NCBI GenBank assembly: GCA_964608915.1
Contig: CAZSQA010000016.1
Span: 1 to 64,000, forward strand
Direction: 5' to 3'
DNA: 64,000 bases
DNA from: QWQI01 sp964608915
Lineage (GTDB): Bacteria; Planctomycetota; Planctomycetia; Isosphaerales; Isosphaeraceae
The notes below the pieces were generated by a model. The model made no database searches, was not told where the DNA came from, and was given only the letters and a program-made list of their open reading frames with translations. This document shows positions 24,499 through 32,270 of the stretch, one piece after another; the first letter of the stretch is position 1; each line of letters starts with the position of its first letter. The position numbers and the translations under genes were made by a program.

Positions 24499-25944
24499 AT
24501 GGCCACGATCTTCAGGCGCAGACTTGCCGGCCGGAGCATCCCAGACGGGGCGAAAATCGGCCGGTTCAGCGCGGACAACGTCGCCGAAATCCAGTGGACC
24601 GACTCGAAGGGAAACCGGCATTCCGGGTACGTCGAACGTGACCCCGGCGGTGAGCTTGTCCGGATGACCCCGACGTTCTTCGCGAAGTACCGCGACGCGG
24701 ACGGCATCGTTCGGACGATGACGACCGGTTGTTCGACCAGGGCGACGGCCGAAGCATGGCTTCAGAACGTCATGAGGCAGGAAGAGCGGATCCGGGCAGG
24801 GCTGATGAGCCGGGCCGAAGTGCGGACATCCGAAGCCCTTTCGGCGGACGTTTCGGCCGTGATCGAGTCATTCGTAGAGGGTATGGGGGCGACGCTGACG
24901 GCGAAGCATCGGGCGGACACCCGAACGCGGCTCCGACGGTTCGTGAGAGACACCGAAGCCCGGACCCTGCGCGATATCGACCAGGAGACGTTGGAACGCT
25001 GGATGCGAAGCCAGGTCGAGGCCGGGGAGCTTTCGTATCGCTCGATCAATCTCATCGCGACATCGGTGAAGAGCTTCGCGAAGTGGTGTGTCCGGAACCG
25101 ACGCATGCCGACGATGCAGGGCGTCGATGTCGTGGCCATGCTCAATGTCAAGCTGGACCGCCGGCGGGAACGCCGCGCGTTGACTAGAGACGAATTCGAG
25201 GCCGTTTGCCGGGCCGCATCGCCCGAACGCGCGGACCTGTACCGCATGGCCGCGATGACGGGGCTTCGCGCGAACGAAATCCGAACCTTACGGCTGAAGC
25301 ACGTCGTCGGACTCGGAACGGGCCAAGCCCGGATCGAACTGGACGCGAGGCACACCAAGGGCCGCCGGGCGGACTCGATTCCGCTCCACCCTGACCTTGA
25401 AGCCATGATCCTGCGACGGATTCGAGAAAAGGGGCTGACGCCGGAAAGCCCCGTCGTGATCGTCCCGGACAAGGCCGCAATCAAGCTGCGAACCGACGCG
25501 GAGAAAGCCGGAGTCGTCACCAGGGACGACCGGGGGCGCGTCATCGACTTCCACGGGCTCCGGAAGACGTTCGTCACGTGGCTGGCGTCCAGCGGGGTCG
25601 ATATGCGGACCGTCCAGGCATTGGCCAGACATTCGACGATCGAACTGACCGCGCAGACCTACACCGACGCCGGCATGCTGCCGACGCGATCGGCAATGAA
25701 CAGCATTCCTTGTGTCACTGATTTGCACCCAACCGGGAAAAATCAGAGCGATTTCGATAGGATCAAACCACATTCGGAAATCGCTCCGGAAGTGTCCGGA
25801 TCTCTCGAAATCGGCATCGTAAACGACTCGCTAGAAAGAAGTTGCGGCACGCCATCATGGAACCCAAAGGATACGATTACAAGTCGGCGGGTGTCGATCT
25901 TGATACGTACGAAAAGACGATCGCCGGGATCGGGCCGCTGCTGA
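24499..25944 (+). CDS. Integrase of the element (tyrosine recombinase) whose gene crosses the attachment site
   Basis: 481 residues as integrated, with AAGGG before the ATG. An N-terminal extension (1-120) is followed by a core-binding domain (LTAKHRADTRTRLRRFV to SVKSFAKWCV) and a catalytic domain with R257 (TGLRANEI), Lys in TKGRRADS, H352 and R355 (FHGLRK), H378 (ARHST) and Y388. All are intact, so it should be active. Codons 460-463 are the attachment core, and the last 18 residues are read from purM out of frame. In the circular element the frame continues into 16483-16649 and the protein becomes 518 residues. It ends 88 bp inside purM, which it probably transcribes. Confidence 0.92.
   Translation: MATIFRRRLAGRSIPDGAKIGRFSADNVAEIQWTDSKGNRHSGYVERDPGGELVRMTPTFFAKYRDADGIVRTMTTGCSTRATAEAWLQNVMRQEERIRAGLMSRAEVRTSEALSADVSAVIESFVEGMGATLTAKHRADTRTRLRRFVRDTEARTLRDIDQETLERWMRSQVEAGELSYRSINLIATSVKSFAKWCVRNRRMPTMQGVDVVAMLNVKLDRRRERRALTRDEFEAVCRAASPERADLYRMAAMTGLRANEIRTLRLKHVVGLGTGQARIELDARHTKGRRADSIPLHPDLEAMILRRIREKGLTPESPVVIVPDKAAIKLRTDAEKAGVVTRDDRGRVIDFHGLRKTFVTWLASSGVDMRTVQALARHSTIELTAQTYTDAGMLPTRSAMNSIPCVTDLHPTGKNQSDFDRIKPHSEIAPEVSGSLEIGIVNDSLERSCGTPSWNPKDTITSRRVSILIRTKRRSPGSGRC
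25711..25718 (+). promoter_or_regulatory. Integrase arm-site candidate, right end
   Basis: TGTGTCAC in the same orientation as the pair at 16539-16558, 155 bp before the right core and inside the integrase gene. Confidence 0.4.
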
Positions 25945-26933
25945 AGCGCACGTTCACGCCGCGCGTCATGCAGTGGACGGACGGCTTCGCAGGCCTCTTC
26001 CGGCTCAATGACCGGATCAACCTGCTGGCCCGCACCTATCATGATCCTGTGCTGGTTTCCGGGTCAGACGGTGTCGGCACGAAGCTTATGCTGGCCTTCG
26101 CCACGGGGCGGCACCGGACGGTCGGGATCGACCTGGTGGCGATGTCCGTCAACGACGTGCTCTGCTGCGGGGCCGAGCCGCTCTTTTTCCTCGACTACAT
26201 CGCCATGGCCAAGGATGACCCGGCCCTGACTCACGATGTCGTCGGCGGGATCAGCGACGGTTGCGTCGAAGCCGAATGCGCCCTTCTGGGTGGCGAAACG
26301 GCGATCCTGCCCGACTTCTACAAGCCCGGGCATTATGACCTTGCCGGGTTCTGCGTCGGGGTCGTGGAACGCAAGATGATGTTGGACGGGTCGGATATCC
26401 GCCCTGGCGACGCCGTCATTGGCCTGGCCAGTACCGGGCTCCATTCGAACGGCTACAGCCTGGCGCGCAAGATCGCGTTCGAAGTCGCGGGATTGAAGCC
26501 GGATGACCATGTGCCGGAGCTGGGCCGGACGATCGCCGACGAGCTTCTGCAGCCGACTCAGATCTACTCCCGGGCGCTGAAGCTGGTCTACAAGAATTAT
26601 CGTGTGAAAAAGGTCGTCCACGGCATCGCGCACATCACGGGTGGCGGGATGGTCGAAAATCCGCCGCGCATTCTGCCGGAGGGGATCTCTCTGAAGATCA
26701 GACGCTGCTGGGAAGTGCCGCCGATTTTCGATTGGTTGCAGAAGACCGGCAACGTGAAGCGGGACGAAATGGACCGGGTCTTCAACATGGGCCTGGGGAT
26801 GGTCCTGGTCGTCGCTCCGTATTATGCCGATTCGATCGTCCGGACGATCCGCGAACAGGCGGGCATTCGGGCCTGGGTGATCGGCGAGGCGGTCGAGGGG
26901 CCGGAACGCAATGTGGAATTGCTCGACTCGTAA
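25857..26933 (+). CDS. purM: Phosphoribosylformylglycinamidine cyclo-ligase (AIR synthetase)
   Basis: 358 residues from the ATG at 25857; a TTG at 25842 would add five. It closes the imidazole ring in purine synthesis using ATP. Landmarks are DYKSAGVDLDT, VSGSDGVGTKLMLA, GIDLVAMSVNDVLCCGAEPLFFLDY, LGGETAILPD, STGLHSNGYSLARK, AHITGGGMVENPPR and FNMGLGM, the complete family set. The first six residues (MEPKGY) come from the mobile element; the native start (MAEEASF) lies at 16448 on the other side. No clear ribosome-binding site precedes the new start, so translation probably relies on coupling to the overlapping integrase frame or on a weak site. Transcription must now come from inside the element. 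Confidence 0.96.
   Translation: MEPKGYDYKSAGVDLDTYEKTIAGIGPLLKRTFTPRVMQWTDGFAGLFRLNDRINLLARTYHDPVLVSGSDGVGTKLMLAFATGRHRTVGIDLVAMSVNDVLCCGAEPLFFLDYIAMAKDDPALTHDVVGGISDGCVEAECALLGGETAILPDFYKPGHYDLAGFCVGVVERKMMLDGSDIRPGDAVIGLASTGLHSNGYSLARKIAFEVAGLKPDDHVPELGRTIADELLQPTQIYSRALKLVYKNYRVKKVVHGIAHITGGGMVENPPRILPEGISLKIRRCWEVPPIFDWLQKTGNVKRDEMDRVFNMGLGMVLVVAPYYADSIVRTIREQAGIRAWVIGEAVEGPERNVELLDS
25874..25888 (+). repeat. attR core (right direct repeat)
   Basis: CGATTACAAGTCGGC, identical to 16468-16482. It covers PurM codons DYKSA just before the conserved GVD and, in another frame, integrase codons 459-464. Confidence 0.88.
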
Positions 26934-26963
26934 GCTGAATTGACGGGGGCCAATCCCGGCCGT

Positions 26964-27602
26964 TCACCAGAACGGCTTGTCGTCCGGCGGATTGACGAGA
27001 TCCTCGGGTAAATCGAAGAGTCGTATGGGTTTGAGGGTGCCGCCTTCCCACACGAGTTCGTTCGTGGCGCAATTGTCGATCCTGATTTCGGAGAGCTGGC
27101 TCACGGGCCATTCCGAGACGAGGCTCGAAATCAGCACCCTGATGAGCATTCCGTGCGCGACGACGAGGACCGTGCGGCCGCCGTTTCGGTCGAGGAGATC
27201 GGTCAGCGCGGGCACGCCCCGGCGGCGCATGGCCGAATAGCTTTCGCCGGTCGGGTGCGAAGAGTCGAGGTCGCCGGCCATCCAGGCGATCATGGCGTCG
27301 GTGAAGATGTGGCGGTTTTCGTCGCGGCTGCTGCCGGCCAGATCGCCCATGCTTCTTTCGTGAAGCGCGGGAACTTGCTGAAGTTCGAGCCCGAGGGCGT
27401 CGGCGATGGGCGTTGCCGTTTCCACGGCCCTGCGCATGGCGGAGCTGTAAATCGCATCGATCGACGTATCGGCGAATCGACTGGCCAGCCGTCGGGCTTG
27501 TTCATGGCCCCAGGCGGAGAGGCCGATGTCGGATTCGCTGCCATGAAATTTCGATGTGTCGGCGGTTTGGGCGTGACGAAGCAGGTAAAGTCGAGTGATC
27601 AT
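26964..27602 (-). CDS. Histidine phosphatase family protein
   Basis: 212 residues beginning MITRLYLLRHAQTAD, the RHG-type phosphohistidine motif (His10). Further conserved parts are SSAMRRAVETATPIA, the acid/base Glu in ERSMGDLAG, and the second His in VLVVAHGMLIRVLI. It belongs to the cobC/phosphoglycerate-mutase-like branch of phosphatases; the substrate cannot be told from the sequence. It is convergent with purM, 30 bp apart, and transcribed alone. Confidence 0.9.
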   Translation of the reverse strand: MITRLYLLRHAQTADTSKFHGSESDIGLSAWGHEQARRLASRFADTSIDAIYSSAMRRAVETATPIADALGLELQQVPALHERSMGDLAGSSRDENRHIFTDAMIAWMAGDLDSSHPTGESYSAMRRRGVPALTDLLDRNGGRTVLVVAHGMLIRVLISSLVSEWPVSQLSEIRIDNCATNELVWEGGTLKPIRLFDLPEDLVNPPDDKPFW

Positions 27603-27764
27603 GAGGACATTGGCGATTCAGGCGTTCGATACTCGTGGGATCGTTGCGAAGGAAAGTCAAGTTAGCTCAAATCGACATGATTGAACAGACGGCCGTGCCG
27701 GCCACACGGCGCGTCGCATGTTCACGAGCTTGCAATCCGATCGAAACGTCGCTGTCTCACGTGG

Positions 27765-28481
27765 TCACTGGTGCGGCGAGGAGCCGCGCCGGCGCCGCAT
27801 GGCCATGAGTACGCCGACGGCCGAAATGGCAGCCGGAATTGTCGAAGCTTCGGGGACGGGCGTCGAGTAACTGATGCCTGAACCGATTTGTTGACCGTCG
27901 GAGAACGCCATGACGGTGAAGGTGTCGCCGAGACCGAAGTAGGTGCTCGTTTGGGATCCACCTGGTCCGAGGATGCTGGAGCCCTCGCCGTCGATGAAAT
28001 CGTTGATGTAGTCGAGCCCGGGCTGAATAATCTCGAATGGCTGACCGGAGGTCGCCAGTTCGATGCTATCGATCAACGTAGCTTCGAGCGTCGAGGGAAA
28101 CAGAGTTCCCCAGGCGATATTGTTGGCCAGTGCGGCCGAGGCATCGCTCATCATCAGAACGACATGTTTTTGATCGGGCGGAAAGCCCTGTAGCCCTTGC
28201 GTCAGACCGATGAGCAAGTTGCCCGTGATCGGTTCCGTTTTTGGGAATCCTTCCGAGATCGTGGTCATGGTTTGGCCTGGTCCGCCATTGGCCGAATAGG
28301 CCCATGAGAGACCGCCGCCGTTCTGGGTTTTCTGCACGATCATGATGTTCGTGACGCCAGGGATGCCGGGGTCAAGAGTGACATCGTAAGAAACGAAATA
28401 GTCCACGGCCCTGGCCGAAGTACCGGTCATTGCGAGAATGGCCGAGACGCTTGCCAGTAGCGAGAGGCACCTTCGATTCAT
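27765..28481 (-). CDS. PEP-CTERM sorting-domain protein
   Basis: 238 residues with a signal peptide (residues 1-25, LSLLASVSAILAMTGTSARA). The C-terminus has the PEP-CTERM pattern: PVPEAST, a hydrophobic span (IPAAISAVGVLMAM) and a basic end RRRRG. Such proteins are exported, recognised by an exosortase, and processed for surface display. The middle is Gly/Thr/Ser-rich with no catalytic motif, typical of the class. The gene is monocistronic with a 764-bp region upstream. Its function is unknown. Confidence 0.88.
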   Translation of the reverse strand: MNRRCLSLLASVSAILAMTGTSARAVDYFVSYDVTLDPGIPGVTNIMIVQKTQNGGGLSWAYSANGGPGQTMTTISEGFPKTEPITGNLLIGLTQGLQGFPPDQKHVVLMMSDASAALANNIAWGTLFPSTLEATLIDSIELATSGQPFEIIQPGLDYINDFIDGEGSSILGPGGSQTSTYFGLGDTFTVMAFSDGQQIGSGISYSTPVPEASTIPAAISAVGVLMAMRRRRGSSPHQ

Positions 28482-29245
28482 GGCAAATCTCCTTTCACGA
28501 GATATCGCGACATCGATCGCCGTTCGGAAACGACATCGATTTCATACGATCCGGAATTCGGATCGGTGTCAAGATGATCATTCGGGATTTCTCATGTGAT
28601 TTATGAGGCCGAGATCGGGAACTTCAGAAAGAAAAATGCATTGGCGGAGGTTTATGGCATCCGTCGTAACAAGGCGATACCATGCGATGACTTAAGTGTC
28701 AATCAAGGCGTCGCGGGCGATTCGCGTGTCATCCTAAATCGATAAACGATGAAATCGTTCGGATTCCTGCCCCGGTCATCCTTCTTCCGCGGCAGGCTCG
28801 ATGATTGGATCGAAGTGTCCGAAGGAAAACGTCGCTTCATTCGAGTGGGCACAGGTCAGACACGATCCGGGAGCGTGTCACGCGGCGTGGTTCTTCGCTC
28901 GAGAATTGGACTCTTTCGAAAAACGAAATTCGTCAATCCGAGATGAGTCGGCGATCAAGTTTTCTGCGATCGAATCGAAGTCCGGTATAGGGCGCACATT
29001 CCGGGCGTGCATGGTTCCAGGTCGAATGGATCGAACAGGTACTTGCTCGTGACGAAAAACACAACCTGATGCCAATTCCGAAAAGATCGCATATACTTTG
29101 GCATCGAAGATCGAAGCTAGATTCCTTGCCGTCGTTACGGCATGGCGGCCTGGTGTGCCTATCCATGTCTCCATTCCGCAATGATTCACGGGGAAAGCAT
29201 GACCAGTCAAAAACTCGACCCCGGTCGACTTTCGGATGAGAACGC
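28482..29245. other. Long divergent intergenic region, no gene supported
   Basis: 764 bp between the PEP-CTERM gene and the adenylate kinase gene, with lower GC than its neighbours. Three overlapping plus-strand frames of 60-83 codons and one of 131 on the other strand lack ribosome-binding sites and protein character. Promoters for both flanking genes must be here. I found no strong hairpin or repeat. Confidence 0.5.
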
Positions 29246-29878
29246 ATGAAACTGGAAAAGTTCACCCCGCCCGAGATCAAGTACAAGTCCATCCTGCTTT
29301 TCGGCATGCCGGGTTCGGGCAAAGGCACACAGGGGATGGTGCTCGGACAGTTGCCAGGGATGGTTCACGTCTCTTGCGGCGAAATTTTTCGCAAATTGCC
29401 CCGGGGCGGTGAACTGGGCAAAGAGGTAATGGCCTTTACGTCAGTCGGCAAGCTGGTGCCGGATGACCTGACGGTGCGCATTTGGGGCAGGCACCTGAAG
29501 ATTCTCGAGCTGCAGGAATTTTTCCTGCCTGAGAAGAACGTGCTGGTGCTCGACGGGCTGCCGCGGAATCTGGACCAGGCCAAACAGCTTGCCGATACGC
29601 TCGACGTGCTGCAGATTTTCCATCTGGACATTTCCGATGCGGACAAGGCTCGCGATCGCCTCAAGTCCCGTGCATTGAAAGAGAACAGACTGGACGACAC
29701 CAAGGACGACGTCATCGCCCAGCGGCTGAAGCTCTATTATGAGGAAACCTACGAAACCCTGAGCTTCTACCCGAAAGAGATCGTCACGAATGTCGACGCC
29801 GCGCAGACGCCCCTGCAGGTTCTCAAGGACATCGTGAACCGGCTGACGGAAATCCTGCCGAAAGATATCAAGCTTTGA
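29246..29878 (+). CDS. adk: Adenylate kinase
   Basis: 210 residues, the short (no extended LID) form. The P-loop GMPGSGKGTQ is at residues 20-29, followed by SCGEIFRKL in the AMP-binding position, LDGLPRNLDQAKQL (the DGFPR motif with Leu), and RDRLKSRALKENRLDDTKDDV carrying the conserved arginines. It interconverts ATP + AMP and 2 ADP. A second adenylate kinase gene elsewhere in the genome is possible, because the substitution of Gly-Glu-Ile for Gly-Asp-Met is uncommon in canonical Adk. A hairpin follows the stop. Confidence 0.87.
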   Translation: MKLEKFTPPEIKYKSILLFGMPGSGKGTQGMVLGQLPGMVHVSCGEIFRKLPRGGELGKEVMAFTSVGKLVPDDLTVRIWGRHLKILELQEFFLPEKNVLVLDGLPRNLDQAKQLADTLDVLQIFHLDISDADKARDRLKSRALKENRLDDTKDDVIAQRLKLYYEETYETLSFYPKEIVTNVDAAQTPLQVLKDIVNRLTEILPKDIKL

Positions 29879-29892
29879 TGACTATCCGTATC

Positions 29893-29916
29893 AGGGCCGC
29901 AAGCGATTGCGGCCCT
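29893..29916 (+). terminator. Hairpin after adk
   Basis: A perfect 10-bp stem (AGGGCCGCAA and its complement) with loop GCGA, 14 bp after the stop. Only a weak T-run follows, so it is a likely but not certain terminator. Confidence 0.65.
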
Positions 29917-29967
29917 TGATGCATCTCTGACGATGACCGATTCGCATCCTGGAGCGAAATACCGACG

Positions 29968-32142
29968 ATGAGCCGAGCCGTTCCTGAGCGTAAATTCGTG
30001 CCGGCGGACACGGTCATGCCGGAACTGACCGGTTCGGCCATTCTGGTCGGAGTGATTCTGGGGATCATTTTCGGAGCGTCCAGCCTTTATCTGGCTCTCC
30101 GGGTCGGAATGACGGTCTCGGCTTCGATTCCGGTCGCGGTGATGTCGATCACACTGTTCCGCGCGCTTTCGAACAAATTCGGCCTGAGGCGAGCGACGAT
30201 CCTCGAAAACAACATCGTGCAGACGACCGGCTCGGCCGGCGAGTCGATCGCTTTCGGCGTCGGCGTGACGATGCCGGCCGTCATGATTCTGGGCTACGAC
30301 CTGGAGTTGACGCGCGTCATGCTGGTGGCCTGCCTGGGCGGTCTGCTCGGCATCCTGATGATGATCCCCCTGCGGCGTGCGTTCATCGTCGAACAGCACG
30401 GCGTGCTGAAATATCCGGAAGGCACGGCCTGTGCCAAGGTGCTGGAAGTCGGCGAGGAGGGCGGCGCATCGGCCCGCACGGTATTCACCGGTTTCGGCGT
30501 CGCTTTCTTTTATCAGTTCGCGATGCAGGCGGCACATCTCTGGAAGGAAGTCCCCGCCCATGCCCTGGGCTGGCTGAAGGGGGGCGTTCTGGCGTGCGAA
30601 GTCTCGCCGACGCTTCTGGGCGTGGGTTATATCATCGGCCCGCGGGTCGCTTCGATCATGGTCGGCGGGGGCGTGCTCGCGGCGCTTGTTCTCACGCCCA
30701 TGATTGCGTTCTTCGGCTCGAACGCCGCGGGCGTGATCTTCCCGGGCGACAAGCCGATCCCGGAAATGACGCCGAAGGACATTCGCGACGCTTATATTCT
30801 CTACATCGGTGCTGGCGCGGTCGCCACGGGCGGCCTGATTTCGATGATCCAGGCTTTGCCGCTGATCGGGGCTTCGATCCGTTCCGGCCTGCGGGATCTC
30901 GGCAAGGGCAAGACCGGCGGAACCAAAGAACGCACGGACAGGGACTTGCCGATGGGCTTCGTGATCCTCGGCGCTCTGGTGCTCGTCGGGGCGATCGCCA
31001 CATCGCACCTGATTCCCACGGAATTGCCCGGGCGGATCGTCGGGGCACTGATGATCCTGGTTTTCGGCTTCCTGTTCGTCACCGTGTCCAGTCGGCTCAC
31101 CGGCGAGATCGGAAGCAGCTCGAACCCGATTTCCGGCATGACGGTGGCGACATTGCTTCTGACGTGCCTCGTTTTCGTGCTGGCGGGCTGGGTCGGGCCT
31201 GAATATCGCCTGGCGGCGCTTTCGATCGCCGGGATCGTGTGCGTGGCGGCCTCGAATGGGGGCACGACTTCACAGGATCTCAAAACCGGTTACCTGGTCG
31301 GTGGCACGCCGGCTTATCAGCAGATCGGGATCCTGGCGGGGGCGCTGAGTTCGGCGATCGTGATCGGCTTCACGCTCCTGCTGCTGAACACGGCGAGCAC
31401 GGTGGTGACGGCGAAGGCTGAGTATCTTCCGAAAGTCTCCGCCCCGGACCCCGCATCGCTCAAGGAAACCGAAACCGGCCCGGACGGCGCGAGCTACAAG
31501 GTCTGGCGTGTGATCAAGCCGCAGGAAGGCGTCGCCGCCGGGAAGTATCTGGTGGACGATGCCGGCAAGGCGAATTATCTGGTCGATCCGGCGATCAACG
31601 GACGCGTGAACGTTCGCGACGACGGCACATCGGTCGTGAAGTTCGATGCCCCCAAAGCCTCGCTGATGGCCCTGATCATCGACGGCGTCCTTCAGGGCGA
31701 CTTGCCCTGGGGGCTTGTCGCCATCGGTGCTCTGATCTCGGTCGTGATGCATTTGTGCGGCGTTTCGGCGCTGGCGTTCGCCGTGGGCGTTTATCTGCCG
31801 CTGGCGGCTTCGATGCCGATTTTCGTGGGCGGACTCGTCCGTGCTTATTGTGACCGTTTTGGCCCGAAATATGCCGAGGGCGAAGAGGATTCGAGCCCGG
31901 CCGTGCTGTTCGCTTCGGGCCTGATCGCTGGCGGCGCGATCGCGGGCATTCTGGTGGCCTTGCTGGCGATCGTGCCTGGTGGTTCCGCCCTGAGCGCGAT
32001 CGGCGGAATCTTGCCGGAAAGCTTGACAGAAAGCGACCTGATGGGCATGGCGACATTCGCGGTACCCACGCTGCTTCTGATCGCCGTCGGGGTGGGCCGC
32101 TGGCTGTCCGCGCCTGCAAGTTCCGGTCACGGCGAATCTTGA
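29968..32142 (+). CDS. OPT-family oligopeptide transporter
   Basis: 724 residues with about 14-16 predicted hydrophobic spans, starting with LTGSAILVGVILGIIFGASSLYLALRVG. The run YPEGTACAKVLEVGE after the third span is diagnostic for bacterial OPT transporters, as is TSQDLKTGYLVGGTP. A hydrophilic stretch (about 485-560) separates the last membrane block. It imports oligopeptides or metal chelates in the inner membrane. It overlaps by four bases with an upstream frame of the next gene, and the S46 peptidase that follows could supply it with peptides. Confidence 0.93.
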   Translation: MSRAVPERKFVPADTVMPELTGSAILVGVILGIIFGASSLYLALRVGMTVSASIPVAVMSITLFRALSNKFGLRRATILENNIVQTTGSAGESIAFGVGVTMPAVMILGYDLELTRVMLVACLGGLLGILMMIPLRRAFIVEQHGVLKYPEGTACAKVLEVGEEGGASARTVFTGFGVAFFYQFAMQAAHLWKEVPAHALGWLKGGVLACEVSPTLLGVGYIIGPRVASIMVGGGVLAALVLTPMIAFFGSNAAGVIFPGDKPIPEMTPKDIRDAYILYIGAGAVATGGLISMIQALPLIGASIRSGLRDLGKGKTGGTKERTDRDLPMGFVILGALVLVGAIATSHLIPTELPGRIVGALMILVFGFLFVTVSSRLTGEIGSSSNPISGMTVATLLLTCLVFVLAGWVGPEYRLAALSIAGIVCVAASNGGTTSQDLKTGYLVGGTPAYQQIGILAGALSSAIVIGFTLLLLNTASTVVTAKAEYLPKVSAPDPASLKETETGPDGASYKVWRVIKPQEGVAAGKYLVDDAGKANYLVDPAINGRVNVRDDGTSVVKFDAPKASLMALIIDGVLQGDLPWGLVAIGALISVVMHLCGVSALAFAVGVYLPLAASMPIFVGGLVRAYCDRFGPKYAEGEEDSSPAVLFASGLIAGGAIAGILVALLAIVPGGSALSAIGGILPESLTESDLMGMATFAVPTLLLIAVGVGRWLSAPASSGHGES

Positions 32143-32270
32143 TTCGAGCCGGTCAAGGTCGTCAGAATGGAGTATCTTCCGAATTCCGCCCGGCGGCTGA
32201 GATGCCTCGTTCGATACGAACTGCGTGGCTCGCGGCTGTCCAATCCCTTGAATGCCAGGAGCCCCGGAGC

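Larger units (their letters stand above)
16468..25888 (+). mobile_element. Integrative element inserted in the 5' end of purM
   Basis: It is bounded by 15-bp direct repeats (CGATTACAAGTCGGC) at 16468-16482 and 25874-25888; the excised circle would be 9406 bp. It encodes, left to right, two unknown proteins, an AlpA/Xis-like HTH protein, an unknown protein, a replication-initiator-like protein with internal iterons, a tyrosine recombinase, a DUF5681-like protein, a small serine recombinase, an XRE-like regulator and, next to the right end, the integrase. All genes point the same way. No capsid, terminase large subunit, relaxase or type IV secretion gene is present, so it resembles a phage satellite or an integrative plasmid that depends on a helper for transfer. 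The purM gene is precisely re-formed at the right end. Confidence 0.88.

Noticed and set aside
16468..25888. Complete prophage or ICE
   Set aside because: No capsid, tail, large terminase, relaxase or type IV secretion genes are present in the 9.4 kb.
28749..29052. Small plus-strand genes in the gap before adk
   Set aside because: Overlapping frames of 60-83 codons, no ribosome-binding site, no protein-like composition.
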